Shown here: positions 5,354 through 12,363 of the stretch, piece after piece
Layout of the letters: each line of letters opens with the position of its first letter
Numbering within the stretch: the stretch's first letter is position 1
NCBI GenBank assembly: GCA_947085825.1
Contig: CAMTXX010000069.1
Span: 1 to 12,363, forward strand
Reading direction: 5' to 3'
Origin: JAOUFP01 sp947085825
GTDB taxonomy: Bacteria; Nitrospirota; Thermodesulfovibrionia; Thermodesulfovibrionales; UBA6898
DNA length: 12,363 nucleotides
Notes under the pieces: model-generated
Databases searched by the model: none
What the model saw: the letters and a program-made list of their open reading frames with translations, nothing else
What the model was told of the DNA's origin: nothing
Made by a program: the position numbers and the translations under genes

Positions 5354-5580
5354 CGATCACGATCCTCTCTGATTAATTCAGCGCTGTCGCTGAATGTTTT
5401 TCCTTTGAATTTTTTGCGCCAGTATAACGCTCTTTCCATAGCCTCTTCCATTGTCATTTTTGCAGACTCTTCAAGAATTGACTTTGCCTCACCCTGAAGC
5501 GACCTGTTGTGACTTTTTGCCCGTGCTTTAAGGCGTTCGATAATTTCGGGTTCGAGACCCCTCACGAGTAATTGAGCCAT
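5350..5580 (-). CDS. FitA-like ribbon-helix-helix antitoxin
   Basis: A 76-residue antitoxin. The N-terminal ribbon-helix-helix DNA-binding segment is AQLLVRGLEPEIIERLKARAKSHNRSLQGEAKSILEE (about 2-38), including the SLQGEA hallmark of FitA-type proteins. The charged C-terminal tail (about 45-76) should wrap around the toxin. The ATG at 5580 has GGAGG with a 6-nt spacer. It probably binds its own promoter region and represses the pair. The toxin gene follows with a 4-bp overlap. The intergenic region upstream is occupied by an inverted-repeat element. Confidence 0.9.
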   Translation of the reverse strand: MAQLLVRGLEPEIIERLKARAKSHNRSLQGEAKSILEESAKMTMEEAMERALYWRKKFKGKTFSDSAELIREDRDR

Positions 5581-5616
5581 AACTTACCTCCTTGCTTACT
5601 TATTCGTATTGTCAAA

Positions 5617-5727
5617 AATTAACCACAGAGAACACAGAGATAACAGAATAAAATCATGGGGTTACAGAGCTTTTTAAAAATCTAAAGCTCTTTTCCTCTG
5701 TGTCCTCTGTGTCCTCTGTGGTGAATT
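5617..5727. repeat. 111-bp nested inverted-repeat element (ACCACAGAG family)
   Basis: The outer arms, about 5617-5647 and 5693-5727, are near-complementary and carry tandem ACACAGAG-type octamers; the right arm reads CTCTGTGTC/CTCTGTGGTG. Inside, AGAGCTTT (5666-5673) and AAAGCTCT (5684-5691) form a second perfect hairpin with a 10-nt loop. Similar CCACAGAGGACACAGAGG elements are common dispersed repeats in many bacterial genomes. It lies in the leader of the antitoxin gene, where its RNA would fold into a long cruciform or hairpin. Confidence 0.8.
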
Positions 5728-5795
5728 TCTGTATTTTCATGTCTTCTCCTCTTTTTTCATAAAACTTTTGACATTACCTACTTATTGATAGCGTT

Positions 5796-5824
5796 ATGAT
5801 AGCAAATCGTAGACGTTGACGCAA
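5796..5824 (-). promoter_or_regulatory. possible promoter of the toxin-antitoxin pair, upstream of the repeat
   Basis: On the minus strand TTGCGT (5824-5819) is followed after 17 nt by TATCAT (5801-5796). It is the best promoter-like pair in the 286-bp gap and would transcribe through the repeat element into the antitoxin gene. A TACTTATT octamer is present once near it (5779-5786) and again just before the antitoxin gene (5597-5604), possibly part of an autoregulatory site. The match is moderate, and it could be chance. Confidence 0.35.
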
Positions 5825-5866
5825 TATTATTCCGCATGCCGCCAGTTCCAATCCTGACTTGTTTCC

Positions 5867-6634
5867 TTACGCTTTTCTCTCAAAGGTCTTTCCTGCGATC
5901 AGCACAAATATCACTGCAGCGATGAGAATAATCGTCACATCCATAAATAGCGAAAAATCAGCGGCCATCCTTCCTGTCTCCAAGGGAAAGATGATATTCT
6001 TCAGGGCATCTATCCCATAGGTAAGCGGGTTAAGCTTCGCCAGAACCTGCAATACCACAGGCAAAAGCTTCACCGGATACATCGCGCCGGAGAGAAAGAA
6101 CATCGGCATAACGATAAAGTTCATAATAACGCTGAAGCTTTCGTAACTGTCATAAAAAGACGCAAGCAGGATACCGAAGGCAGCAATCGTAAAAGAGAGC
6201 GCTGCGCAGACGAGAAGAATTCCAACAATCTGCAATAAGCCAAGCTTGAGACCGATAAATGGGAACAATGCCAGTATAATGACAGCCTGCGTCGTAGAAA
6301 GGAACATGCCGCTCATGGCCTTGCCGACAACAACAGAGAACCGGGAGACAGGCGCAACAAGGATTTCCTTCATAAAGCCGAACTCCTTGTCCCAGATAAT
6401 CGAAATCGAGGAGAATATGGAACTGAAGAGGATCGTCATCCCGAGAATGCCCGGAAAGATGAACTGCATGTAAGTAACTCCTCCTTCTGCCGGCACCAGT
6501 CTCGACATCCCTCCGCCGACGAGCAAGAGCCAGAGAAGCGGTCTCGCTAGCGCAGAAAAAAGCCTGCTTTTTTCCCGGATAAATTTTTTATATTCCCGTG
6601 CAACGATGACGTAAACCACGTTAACTTCTATCAT
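5867..6634 (-). CDS. ABC-2 type transporter permease (DrrB-like)
   Basis: A 255-residue membrane protein with about six hydrophobic segments. A cytoplasmic N-terminus (AREYKKFIREKSRLFSALARPLLW) leads into the first helix. The region MNFIVMPMFFLSGAMYPVKLLP, followed by LNPLTYGIDALKNIIF, is characteristic of the ABC2_membrane/DrrB family. It forms an exporter with the ATPase encoded just upstream. I chose the ATG at 6634, which has AGGAG with a 5-nt spacer and overlaps the end of the ATPase gene by 14 bp. The longer frame to 6730 would add 32 residues without a ribosome-binding site or homology. The substrate (drug, lipid or other) is not visible from sequence. Confidence 0.9.
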   Translation of the reverse strand: MIEVNVVYVIVAREYKKFIREKSRLFSALARPLLWLLLVGGGMSRLVPAEGGVTYMQFIFPGILGMTILFSSIFSSISIIWDKEFGFMKEILVAPVSRFSVVVGKAMSGMFLSTTQAVIILALFPFIGLKLGLLQIVGILLVCAALSFTIAAFGILLASFYDSYESFSVIMNFIVMPMFFLSGAMYPVKLLPVVLQVLAKLNPLTYGIDALKNIIFPLETGRMAADFSLFMDVTIILIAAVIFVLIAGKTFERKA

Positions 6635-7607
6635 GCCGTCTCCTGTAGGAACGTACAGAGGATTTAATATCATCACCTGAGGATAGAGCCTCGTCTCGTA
6701 TCTCTTTGCCGGTGAGCTTGAGAAAAACATCGTTCAGTGTGGGCCTCTGCATCCTGACAGACAGGACACTATCTCCTATCTCCCGAATGATCTTCGGGAT
6801 GCAGACATCCCCCCTGAGCGCGGATATGAAAATCTCTCCGTCCCTTTCCGATGCCTCTACGTTTAAAAGATTTTTTATATCCTGCATCGCCTTTTTGTTG
6901 TCAGTTGTTTTCAGATAGATAACATCTCCTCCGATCACCTTCTTTAGTTCTGCAGGCGTCCCTGATTTTATAATTTTTCCTCTGTCAATGATCGCGATTT
7001 TGTCGCAGACCTCTGCCTCCTCCATATAATGTGTAGTCATGAAAATCGTCACGTTATGTTTTTTAGGCAGTTCGGTGATGAACTCCCATAAATTCGCTCT
7101 GCTTTGCGGGTCAAGCCCGAGCGTGGGTTCATCAAGAAAGAGCACCTTGGGCCTGTGAATGAGCCCTCTTGCCACTTCAAGCCGTCTTTTCATGCCGCCT
7201 GAGAACTTTTTTACGAGGTCATCTCCCCTTTCCCTGAGGTCAACGAACTGCAGGGCATCTTCAACGCGCTGCTTTCGCACGGCTTTATCAACGTTGTATA
7301 AATAGGCATGGAAGATGAGATTTTCCCTTGCGGTAAGGTCCTTGTCCAGCGAACTGTCCTGAAAGACAATGCCTATGGATTTCCTCACCTCAGAAGATTC
7401 AAGATTGCAGTCATGGCCATTAATGAAGGTATTCCCTGAGGTCGGAGACAGGAGCGTACAGAGGATATTGATGGTCGTTGTTTTCCCTGCGCCGTTCGGC
7501 CCAAGAAACCCGAAGATCGTCCCTTCCTCAACTTCAAAGGAAACATTATCCACCGCCAGGATATTGCCAAACTTTCTGGTGAGGTTTTCTACCCGTATAA
7601 TCTGCAT
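6621..7607 (-). CDS. ABC transporter ATP-binding protein (DrrA/CcmA-like exporter ATPase)
   Basis: A 328-residue nucleotide-binding subunit. Walker A is GPNGAGKT (36-43), the Q-loop Gln is 83 in VFQDSSLD, the signature is FSGGMKRRLEVARG (135-148), Walker B is VLFLDEPT (155-162) and the switch His is 193 in TTHYMEEAE. The C-terminal extension of about 100 residues, ending with QRPTLNDVFLKLTGKEIRDE, is typical of daunorubicin-resistance-type ATPases paired with ABC-2 permeases. All catalytic residues are intact. No clear ribosome-binding site precedes the ATG at 7607, and no strong promoter is obvious in the 98 bp separating it from yedF, so it may be the downstream part of that operon. Confidence 0.93.
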   Translation of the reverse strand: MQIIRVENLTRKFGNILAVDNVSFEVEEGTIFGFLGPNGAGKTTTINILCTLLSPTSGNTFINGHDCNLESSEVRKSIGIVFQDSSLDKDLTARENLIFHAYLYNVDKAVRKQRVEDALQFVDLRERGDDLVKKFSGGMKRRLEVARGLIHRPKVLFLDEPTLGLDPQSRANLWEFITELPKKHNVTIFMTTHYMEEAEVCDKIAIIDRGKIIKSGTPAELKKVIGGDVIYLKTTDNKKAMQDIKNLLNVEASERDGEIFISALRGDVCIPKIIREIGDSVLSVRMQRPTLNDVFLKLTGKEIRDEALSSGDDIKSSVRSYRRRHDRS

Positions 7608-7705
7608 CTGAAAGTTTAACAGAAAAGCGCCAGGATAGGAAATTCAACAATAAATCGCCCTGCCGCGAGCAGCAGGCTTACCGATCGGTGCGAAGTTGTA
7701 TCTTG

Positions 7706-8296
7706 CTACCCTATCCAGACTGTTTTTTTAAAATCCTTCATTCCCTCAACAATATGATTTGTTGTCCCCCTATGACCGACCTTCAGTTCTGCCTCAAGCC
7801 CGTAATGCTTGAGACATGTGCCGCAGGAATAGACTTCGACTCCCATTGCTTCGATCTCTTTCAGGATCGGGAGGATTTCCTCGTTTACTGTTGTCAGTCT
7901 TACCCCTGCGTTCAAAAAAAACATCGTATGAGGGACTTCCTTATATGCCTTCATCGTCTCGAAATAGGCCTTCATTAAAATTCTGCCGAGGTCCTCTTCC
8001 TTGCCCATGGTATCAGTGCCTATGATGACGAGCAAGTCCTTTTCGGATGCTTCCGTCTCGTCTTTGGCAGCAGGGTTGGCGCAGGCATAGCCTTTTACAA
8101 TATTTACCTTCCAGGCATTGCCTTCTCTCACTGTTTCGGAATAATAAGAATTATTTTTCGCAAACCATGCGATATTGTCGGCAGACGCCTCATTGTCAAC
8201 AAGTACTTCGACAATTCCCTCAGATAATTTTGCCAGCGCTTCCTCTGCCATCATGACAGGTTTTGGACAGCCCTGCCCTCTTGCGTCAATAAGCAT
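7706..8296 (-). CDS. yedF: sulfurtransferase-like selenium metabolism protein YedF
   Basis: A 196-residue two-domain protein. Residues 1-70 form a TusA/SirA domain with the CPKP motif (C10-P13) after LIDARGQG. Residues 86-196 form a DsrE-like domain (LLVIIGTDTMGKEEDLGRILMKAYFETM, then GVEVYSCGTCLKHYGLE) with C158 and C161 in a CxxC motif. This architecture is the YedF family described as a marker of bacteria that use selenium, including those with selenium-dependent molybdenum hydroxylases. Its exact reaction is unsettled, but sulfur or selenium transfer is expected. The start is the ATG at 8296 behind AGGAGG with a 4-nt spacer; the gene overlaps the preceding ABC ATPase gene by 46 bp. The CGTC site aligns with the Sec-Thr-Gly-Cys of the recoded DsrE protein at 3548-3892. 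Confidence 0.93.
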   Translation of the reverse strand: MLIDARGQGCPKPVMMAEEALAKLSEGIVEVLVDNEASADNIAWFAKNNSYYSETVREGNAWKVNIVKGYACANPAAKDETEASEKDLLVIIGTDTMGKEEDLGRILMKAYFETMKAYKEVPHTMFFLNAGVRLTTVNEEILPILKEIEAMGVEVYSCGTCLKHYGLEAELKVGHRGTTNHIVEGMKDFKKTVWIG

Positions 8297-9063
8297 AGTT
8301 CCTCCTCTTTTGCATAATAAAATTCATTATATATCTGGTTTCTGATTTCGTCAAACCTGTAACCAGTGCGATCTCTCGGCCTGTCTAAATTTACAGGGAT
8401 AATATTTTTTATCCGCCCCGGATGAGGCGTCATAACCACAACCCTGTCAGCCAGATAAACGGACTCATTTATGTCATGGGTCACAAAGACAATGGTTTTA
8501 TTCCTCTCCTGCCATATACGGCTTACCTCCTCCTGCATATTCATCCTGGTCATTGCATCCAATGCCCCAAACGGCTCGTCCATAAAGATGATGTCAGGAT
8601 CAACCGCCAATGCCCTGGCAATGGCAGCACGCTGCTGCATACCTCCTGACAGCTCGTGGGGATGATTATTTATGAATCTTTCAAGCCCGACTATCCTTAT
8701 ATATTCCAATGCCGTCTTATTTCTCTCGTCTTTTGACATGCCGTTCATCTCAAGTCCATACCTGACATTTCCAAGCACAGTCCTCCACGGAAAGAGGTTT
8801 GGATTTTGAAAAAGGGTAATATGCCGCGGGTCAGGGCGTTCAACAGCCTTGCCGTCAATTAGGACCTCGCCGCTGGACGGCATTTCAAACCCTGCAATAA
8901 GATTCAGGAGTGTGGTCTTTCCGCAGCCGCTCGGACCGAGAAGGCAGACAAACTCGCCATCATAAATATCCATGCTTATCTTTGCTAATGCCTGATATTT
9001 ATCTCCCTTTATACTGGTGAAGGTTTTTTCAACGCCCTTGATCTGTATCTTTATATTTCCCAT
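8251..9063 (-). CDS. ABC importer ATPase, SsuB/NrtD/TauB type
   Basis: A 270-residue ATPase of the nitrate/sulfonate/taurine importer family. Walker A is GPSGCGKT (43-50), the Q-loop Gln 86 lies in LFQNPNLFPWRTV, the signature is LSGGMQQR (138-145), Walker B is IIFMDEP (158-164) and the switch His is 196 in VTHDINES. The FPW following the Q-loop and FGALDAMTR after Walker B are typical of this subgroup. I take the ATG at 9063, which overlaps the permease stop by one base (TGATG), rather than the TTG one codon earlier. The C-terminal end overlaps yedF. The substrate cannot be fixed from the ATPase. Confidence 0.93.
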   Translation of the reverse strand: MGNIKIQIKGVEKTFTSIKGDKYQALAKISMDIYDGEFVCLLGPSGCGKTTLLNLIAGFEMPSSGEVLIDGKAVERPDPRHITLFQNPNLFPWRTVLGNVRYGLEMNGMSKDERNKTALEYIRIVGLERFINNHPHELSGGMQQRAAIARALAVDPDIIFMDEPFGALDAMTRMNMQEEVSRIWQERNKTIVFVTHDINESVYLADRVVVMTPHPGRIKNIIPVNLDRPRDRTGYRFDEIRNQIYNEFYYAKEEELCLLTQEGRAVQNLS

Positions 9064-9845
9064 CAATCAACTCCCGGCTGAAAGCCCCACGTCTTATGTA
9101 CCCTTTTTTCAAGAAGCCTCATTATGCGGTCAAGGAGAAGTCCGAAGAACCCCACAAGGAGCATTCCGCAGATGATTAAATCCGTTCTCAGAAAATTCCT
9201 TGAATCAATTATCAGGAAGCCAAGCCCGGACTGTGCGCCGAGCATCTCGCCTGCCACAAGGTTTATCCATCCCAGCCCTAACGCAATATGCAGCCCTACT
9301 GTTATATATGGAAAAGAAGCAGGAATGACCACCTTGAGCAAAATATCCATTTCCGTGCTGCCGAAATTTCTGGCTGTTTTAATGTATGCGGAGGGGACAT
9401 TGCGCACCGCTGCAATGGTTGAAAGCAGGACAGGGAAGAATACAGAAAGGAAGATGATGAATATGGCGGGAGGGTCTCCGATCTTGAACCAAAGCACAGC
9501 CAGGGGAAACCATGCTATCGGAGATATGGGCCTCAGCACATGAATAAAGGGTTCAATGGCTAAATAGAGCCGCCCATACCATCCAAATATCAGTCCAAGA
9601 GGTATGGCTGCAGAAACGCCAAGTGCATAGGCTATGCCAAGCCTCTTAAAGCTCGCGATTATATGCTCAAAAACCACTCCCTGCTTCCATATCTCTACAA
9701 ATCCTTTCAATACACTGACAGGGCCGGGCAGTTGGTCTTCTGTGTATCTGCCTGAAACACTTATCCCTTGCCAGAACAACAGGAAGATTATCAGCACAAC
9801 AACCGGGAACAGGTATTTTTCACCTTTGATTTTTGGCGTTCTCAA
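9063..9845 (-). CDS. ABC importer permease, SsuC/NrtB type
   Basis: A 260-residue inner-membrane permease with a first helix at about 11-25 and further helices near 69-90 and 127-147 and toward the C-terminus. The cytoplasmic EAA loop lies near 157-176 (ARNFGSTEMDILLKVVIPAS). LRPISPIAWFPLAVLWF (104-120) resembles NrtB/SsuC proteins. The start appears to be a TTG at 9845 that overlaps the stop of the binding-protein gene (TTGA). There is no ATG until about codon 166, so an alternative start is required to include the first helix. It forms the channel for the adjacent binding protein and ATPase. Confidence 0.92.
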   Translation of the reverse strand: MRTPKIKGEKYLFPVVVLIIFLLFWQGISVSGRYTEDQLPGPVSVLKGFVEIWKQGVVFEHIIASFKRLGIAYALGVSAAIPLGLIFGWYGRLYLAIEPFIHVLRPISPIAWFPLAVLWFKIGDPPAIFIIFLSVFFPVLLSTIAAVRNVPSAYIKTARNFGSTEMDILLKVVIPASFPYITVGLHIALGLGWINLVAGEMLGAQSGLGFLIIDSRNFLRTDLIICGMLLVGFFGLLLDRIMRLLEKRVHKTWGFQPGVD

Positions 9846-10819
9846 ATCTTATACGCCTTCCGGGCAAAGCTCACATCCACATATTCATTCAGGTCAACCT
9901 CTTTGTTCGTAATCCCGAACTTCAGCATATAGTCCTGCGTTGCCCTGAAGTCCTCAATAGTCGGGATGAGATTATCATAGGTCACCCTGTCTTTTGGGGT
10001 GTTCAGCACATACTCAATGACCTCCGGTTTCTGGCCAAGATATTTTGTCGAAAGCGCTGCCGCCTCTTTTGGGTTTTTCTCTATGAATCTTCCAGTATCA
10101 ACAAGATTGTTTACGAGCTCCTGAACAGCCTCAGGCGAGTTTTTGATTATATCCTCCCTGACGCTCAGGATGCAGCATATATGGTCTTTCCATATGTCCT
10201 TTGTAAGGATTAAGACCCTGCCGACCTTCTGCATCTCCGCCTGTGTGCCGAAGGGCTCCGCGAAGATGAAGGCGTCTATCTTTCCAATGCTCAATGCCTG
10301 AACAGTCTCGGGCGGAGGCATCTCAATGAGCTTTACCTGATCAAGGGATATGCCCCTGTCTGAAAGTATCTTTCTAAGAAGTATGTAATGGGTCGAAAAC
10401 CTTGTTGGTATGGCGATTGTTCTGCCTTTTAGGTCTTCCAACTTTTTTATATCATCTCCTGTTTTTACAGCAATAACGCTTCCGTTTCTATGCCCCAGAA
10501 GCACTGCCTTCATCGGCACTCCGCCTTGTTTTAATCTCAGGCTCATGGGCGTCAGGGAAAATATCGCCTCAAGTGCGCCTGCCCTCATCGCCTCTGACAT
10601 CTCCGCCCAGTTTGAGAATTTAACAGGCTGCAAGTCCACATTATTAAACTGACTCCTTGAATGCGCTATCAAGGTAAGGTGGTCAACAATGGGCATGTAT
10701 CCTACCTTTATGGTAGTTTTTTTAACCGACGCCCCGGCTAAGGTTGAAAAGTTTACGCCCACTGCGCCGGCTGCTAATGCGGCCGCGCCTGCTTTTAAAA
10801 AATCACGACGATTTAACAT
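9842..10819 (-). CDS. Tat-exported periplasmic binding protein of an SsuA/NrtA/TauA-type importer
   Basis: A 325-residue binding protein. The N-terminal RRDFLK (4-9) followed by an Ala-rich hydrophobic stretch is a twin-arginine signal, probably cleaved near residue 30. The mature part shows IKVGYMPIVDHLTLIAH (about 37-53), LEDLKGRTIAIP and AFIFAEPFGTQAE, all typical of the NMT1/SsuA-like class. Tat export is uncommon for this class outside nitrate/bicarbonate-type proteins and suggests folding before export. The ATG at 10819 has GGAGG and a 6-nt spacer. Its neighbours are a Mop protein, a C_GCAxxG_C_C protein and YedF, so a sulfur-, selenium- or molybdenum-containing anion is as plausible as nitrate or sulfonate. 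The family is confident, the substrate unknown. Confidence 0.9.
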   Translation of the reverse strand: MLNRRDFLKAGAAALAAGAVGVNFSTLAGASVKKTTIKVGYMPIVDHLTLIAHSRSQFNNVDLQPVKFSNWAEMSEAMRAGALEAIFSLTPMSLRLKQGGVPMKAVLLGHRNGSVIAVKTGDDIKKLEDLKGRTIAIPTRFSTHYILLRKILSDRGISLDQVKLIEMPPPETVQALSIGKIDAFIFAEPFGTQAEMQKVGRVLILTKDIWKDHICCILSVREDIIKNSPEAVQELVNNLVDTGRFIEKNPKEAAALSTKYLGQKPEVIEYVLNTPKDRVTYDNLIPTIEDFRATQDYMLKFGITNKEVDLNEYVDVSFARKAYKI

Positions 10820-11276
10820 TTTTTTCCTCCTTCAAAGTATATTCATTAAGCAGTTCTGCTGTTTTTTCAGCCGTATTGCCTGTTATGTTGATGCAATGTT
10901 CACGACGTTCAGGACTGTTGAACTCAAACTTTTTTACCAGCACCCTGCAACAGAGGCTCTTGTGTTTTCCCTTGAACCAGTCATGAAGTTCCTTGCTCGC
11001 TGTTATAACTTCGGGACATTTGCTCCCGGCTTCAATCCTGCCCAGAACCAGCCCCAAGGCCATAACCCCGCCGTTTACAGCGCCGCATGTGCATCCTGCT
11101 CCCCCGATACCTCTTGGAAATCCTGAAGCCAGCTTTACAATATCCACCGGCAAAGGATTCCCAAGCTGATTATTGATTACAAAAAGAATCGCTTCAGAGC
11201 ATAGAAATTTGTTTTCTCGGTATAATTGTTCTGCCAGCTTTTTTACCTCTGATGGGTTAACAACCTGTTGTGTCAT
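10803..11276 (-). CDS. C_GCAxxG_C_C family putative redox protein
   Basis: A 157-residue protein of the C_GCAxxG_C_C family, whose members share a spaced set of cysteines of unknown function. Visible cysteines are C26 (FLCSEA), C62 and C64 (GAGCTCGAVNGG), C87 (GSKCPE), C109-C110 (SLCCRV) and C128 (EHCINIT). The Gly-rich GIGGAGCTCGAVNGGVMALGL segment is the core motif. These residues suggest metal, Fe-S or redox chemistry. The ATG at 11276 overlaps the Mop gene stop (ATGA), and the end overlaps the binding-protein gene by 17 bp, so it is an integral operon member. Family recognition is by motif; the function is not established. Confidence 0.85.
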   Translation of the reverse strand: MTQQVVNPSEVKKLAEQLYRENKFLCSEAILFVINNQLGNPLPVDIVKLASGFPRGIGGAGCTCGAVNGGVMALGLVLGRIEAGSKCPEVITASKELHDWFKGKHKSLCCRVLVKKFEFNSPERREHCINITGNTAEKTAELLNEYTLKEEKNVKSS

Positions 11277-11488
11277 TTATCTTCCTTCACCGGCAAGACA
11301 TAAATAGCCTTGATAACAAGCTGCACTGTATCACCCGGCTTTAAGTCCAGGTCATCAACTGACTCCGTAGTCAGCACAGACGCCATTTCAGCAGGCATAT
11401 TAACATCATACTTAACCAGAGACATGACATCGCCCTTCTTTACCGACTTTACAGTTGCCACGATCTTATTTCTTGCTCCATACTTCAT
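11273..11488 (-). CDS. Mop/TOBE-domain protein (molbindin-like)
   Basis: A 71-residue single Mop/TOBE domain: MKYGARNKIVATVKSVKKGDVMSLVKYDV, then ASVLTTESVDDLDLKPGDTVQLVIKA. This matches molbindins, which bind molybdate or tungstate as small cytoplasmic oligomers, and the TOBE domains of ModC/ModE. The ATG at 11488 overlaps the transglutaminase-like gene stop (ATGA) and has AGGAGG 7 nt upstream. It may store or sense an oxyanion taken up by the transporter of the same operon. Specificity for molybdate, tungstate or another oxyanion cannot be judged here. Confidence 0.88.
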   Translation of the reverse strand: MKYGARNKIVATVKSVKKGDVMSLVKYDVNMPAEMASVLTTESVDDLDLKPGDTVQLVIKAIYVLPVKEDK

Positions 11489-12363
11489 AGCAAAACCTCC
11501 TCTTGAAGTTCTTTGAAACTTATCTTATAACCAAGATTGAATCCGAACAAATCTTCGTTCAAAGTCTTTCCATCTGCCTCTGCGTAAGGATACATAAAAT
11601 AATTCAGCTTTCCATCTTTCTGCGTCGGATTAAGCGTTAAATCCCTTCCTGTCTGATATGCAATCCTGTTCTCCTCAACTGCCCCGAAGAAGTATTCCAC
11701 AAGGTCTTCAACATCTTTCAGGTTGTTTATCTTCTTTTCGAGCATTGCCTTTCTTACATCAGAAGGGTCAACAGGAACCCATCCATAGCCTGGCATATAG
11801 AATTCCGCCCAGCAGTGCTGCGACTTTGTAATATCTCCCTCTTTTCCCTTTGCCATGCGAATCCCGAATATTTCCCTCGCCGGCACGCCGGCGCTTCTTG
11901 AGAGGGCTACAAAAACTGAATGAATATCCCCGCACTTGCCGCCTAAAGATACAATAAGTTTTTCAACTTCACCAAAGCCGCAGCCCTTAATATTAGGGTC
12001 CCGGTGCATGTTATTCACAATCCAGTCATAGATTGCCTTTGATTTTTCGAGATTGGTCTTTCTGCCTTTTGTGATTTGATCTGCAAGCTCTTTAACTTTG
12101 CCGTCAGTCGGGCCGAGGCTCGTTGCCTTTAGGTATTCTTTGAATTCTTCTTTAGAAAATGCTAATTCCTTTTTAGGAAAGTTCTTTTTTACGACTTCCT
12201 TTCTATTAACCTTAAATGAATATGTCAGAGTTCTATCTTTAGATGGGCCGTTCCACTCAGCATAAAGTGCAACATTTCCGTTTTCTCTTTCCCTGTAAAC
12301 GCCGCTGTTCGAGAAGTTGCCGGTAACTCTTACGTCCTCTATGCTCTGATTTTCATCAGACAC
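11485..12363 (-). CDS. transglutaminase-like (cysteine-protease fold) domain protein, 5' end missing
   Basis: At least 292 codons run off the right edge. The first visible codon is GTG, but with no visible upstream sequence this is probably internal to a longer gene. A beta-rich N-terminal region (about 1-60) precedes a transglutaminase-like core. The expected catalytic triad is present: C144 in GGKCGDIHSVF, H183 in SQHCWAEFYM and D199 in WVPVDPSD. Helix ELADQITKGRKTNLEKSKAIYDWI (about 92-115) is the usual element before the core. Such proteins in bacteria are often exported and may act as proteases or peptide cross-linkers. It is the first visible gene of the operon that includes the Mop protein, the ABC importer and YedF. 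The link to those genes is by position only. Confidence 0.85.
   Translation of the reverse strand: MSDENQSIEDVRVTGNFSNSGVYRERENGNVALYAEWNGPSKDRTLTYSFKVNRKEVVKKNFPKKELAFSKEEFKEYLKATSLGPTDGKVKELADQITKGRKTNLEKSKAIYDWIVNNMHRDPNIKGCGFGEVEKLIVSLGGKCGDIHSVFVALSRSAGVPAREIFGIRMAKGKEGDITKSQHCWAEFYMPGYGWVPVDPSDVRKAMLEKKINNLKDVEDLVEYFFGAVEENRIAYQTGRDLTLNPTQKDGKLNYFMYPYAEADGKTLNEDLFGFNLGYKISFKELQEEVLL

Noticed and set aside
6635..6730. Longer start for the ABC-2 permease at 6730
   Set aside because: The extra 32 residues lie fully within the ATPase gene, have no ribosome-binding site and do not fit the family N-terminus; AGGAG precedes the ATG at 6634.
7659..7676. Hairpin CCTGC/GCAGG after yedF as a terminator
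   Set aside because: The stem is only about 5 bp with an 8-nt loop and no T-run follows on the minus strand, so termination is not supported.
8251..10819. Naming the importer as nitrate (nrtABC) or sulfonate (ssuABC)
   Set aside because: Only family-level motifs are visible; no substrate-defining residues can be judged by eye, and the neighbours do not point to nitrate or sulfonate metabolism.
10689..11126. Plus-strand open frame of 145 codons
   Set aside because: It lies opposite the binding-protein and C_GCAxxG_C_C genes, which have clear family motifs and operon overlaps. The same applies to the other plus-strand frames, such as 836-1150 and 9124-9543.

Overview
The window is almost entirely minus-strand coding sequence of a bacterium with sulfur- and selenium-centred metabolism. 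Marker genes are sulfide:quinone oxidoreductase, a DsrE/F/H (TusDCB-like) set, an extra DsrE-family protein, YedF (a selenium-metabolism marker) and a UGA-recoded (selenocysteine) DsrE. Gene content, moderate GC and the TCCCGAA/TTCGGGA dispersed repeats would suit an anaerobic or microaerophilic Nitrospirota- or Desulfobacterota-like organism; this is an impression, not a phylogenetic result.

Layout, in transcription order from the right edge. (1) A tightly overlapping operon at 12363-7706: transglutaminase-like protein (5' end cut by the window), a Mop/TOBE molybdopterin- or oxyanion-binding protein, a C_GCAxxG_C_C redox-type protein, a complete SsuABC/NrtABC-type ABC importer (Tat-exported binding protein, permease, ATPase), and yedF. 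(2) A two-gene DrrAB-like ABC-2 exporter (7607-5867). (3) An intergenic stretch with a 111-bp nested inverted repeat, then a FitAB/VapBC-type toxin-antitoxin pair (5580-4931). (4) About 380 bp with two palindromic repeat units and a possible 46-codon gene remnant, then a small S4-domain RNA-binding protein (4547-4335). (5) A sulfur operon starting from a strong promoter (TTGACA-17-TATATT) overlaid by a 24-bp inverted repeat: ArsR regulator, DsrE, DsrF, DsrH, SQR, a second ArsR, a second DsrE-family protein and an RND/MMPL exporter cut by the left edge.

The main result is in the DsrE gene. Its frame meets an in-frame UGA exactly where relatives carry the active-site cysteine. The frame then stays open for 41 more codons that complete a normal DsrE domain, and it ends 8 bp before dsrF. 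A 6-bp perfect stem with a GGUCUU loop lies 15 nt after the UGA and resembles a bacterial SECIS element. The product is best read as a 114-residue selenoprotein with a Sec-Thr-Gly-Cys motif, parallel to the Cys-Gly-Thr-Cys of YedF encoded about 3.8 kb away. An automatic annotation would report a truncated 72-residue protein.

A second 24-bp site with the same TTTGCAT half and identical overall spacing lies upstream of the RND exporter. Together with two ArsR-type regulators this suggests a sulfide/persulfide- (or metalloid-) responsive regulon that oxidises sulfide, relays the sulfane sulfur through DsrEFH-type carriers and possibly exports a product.
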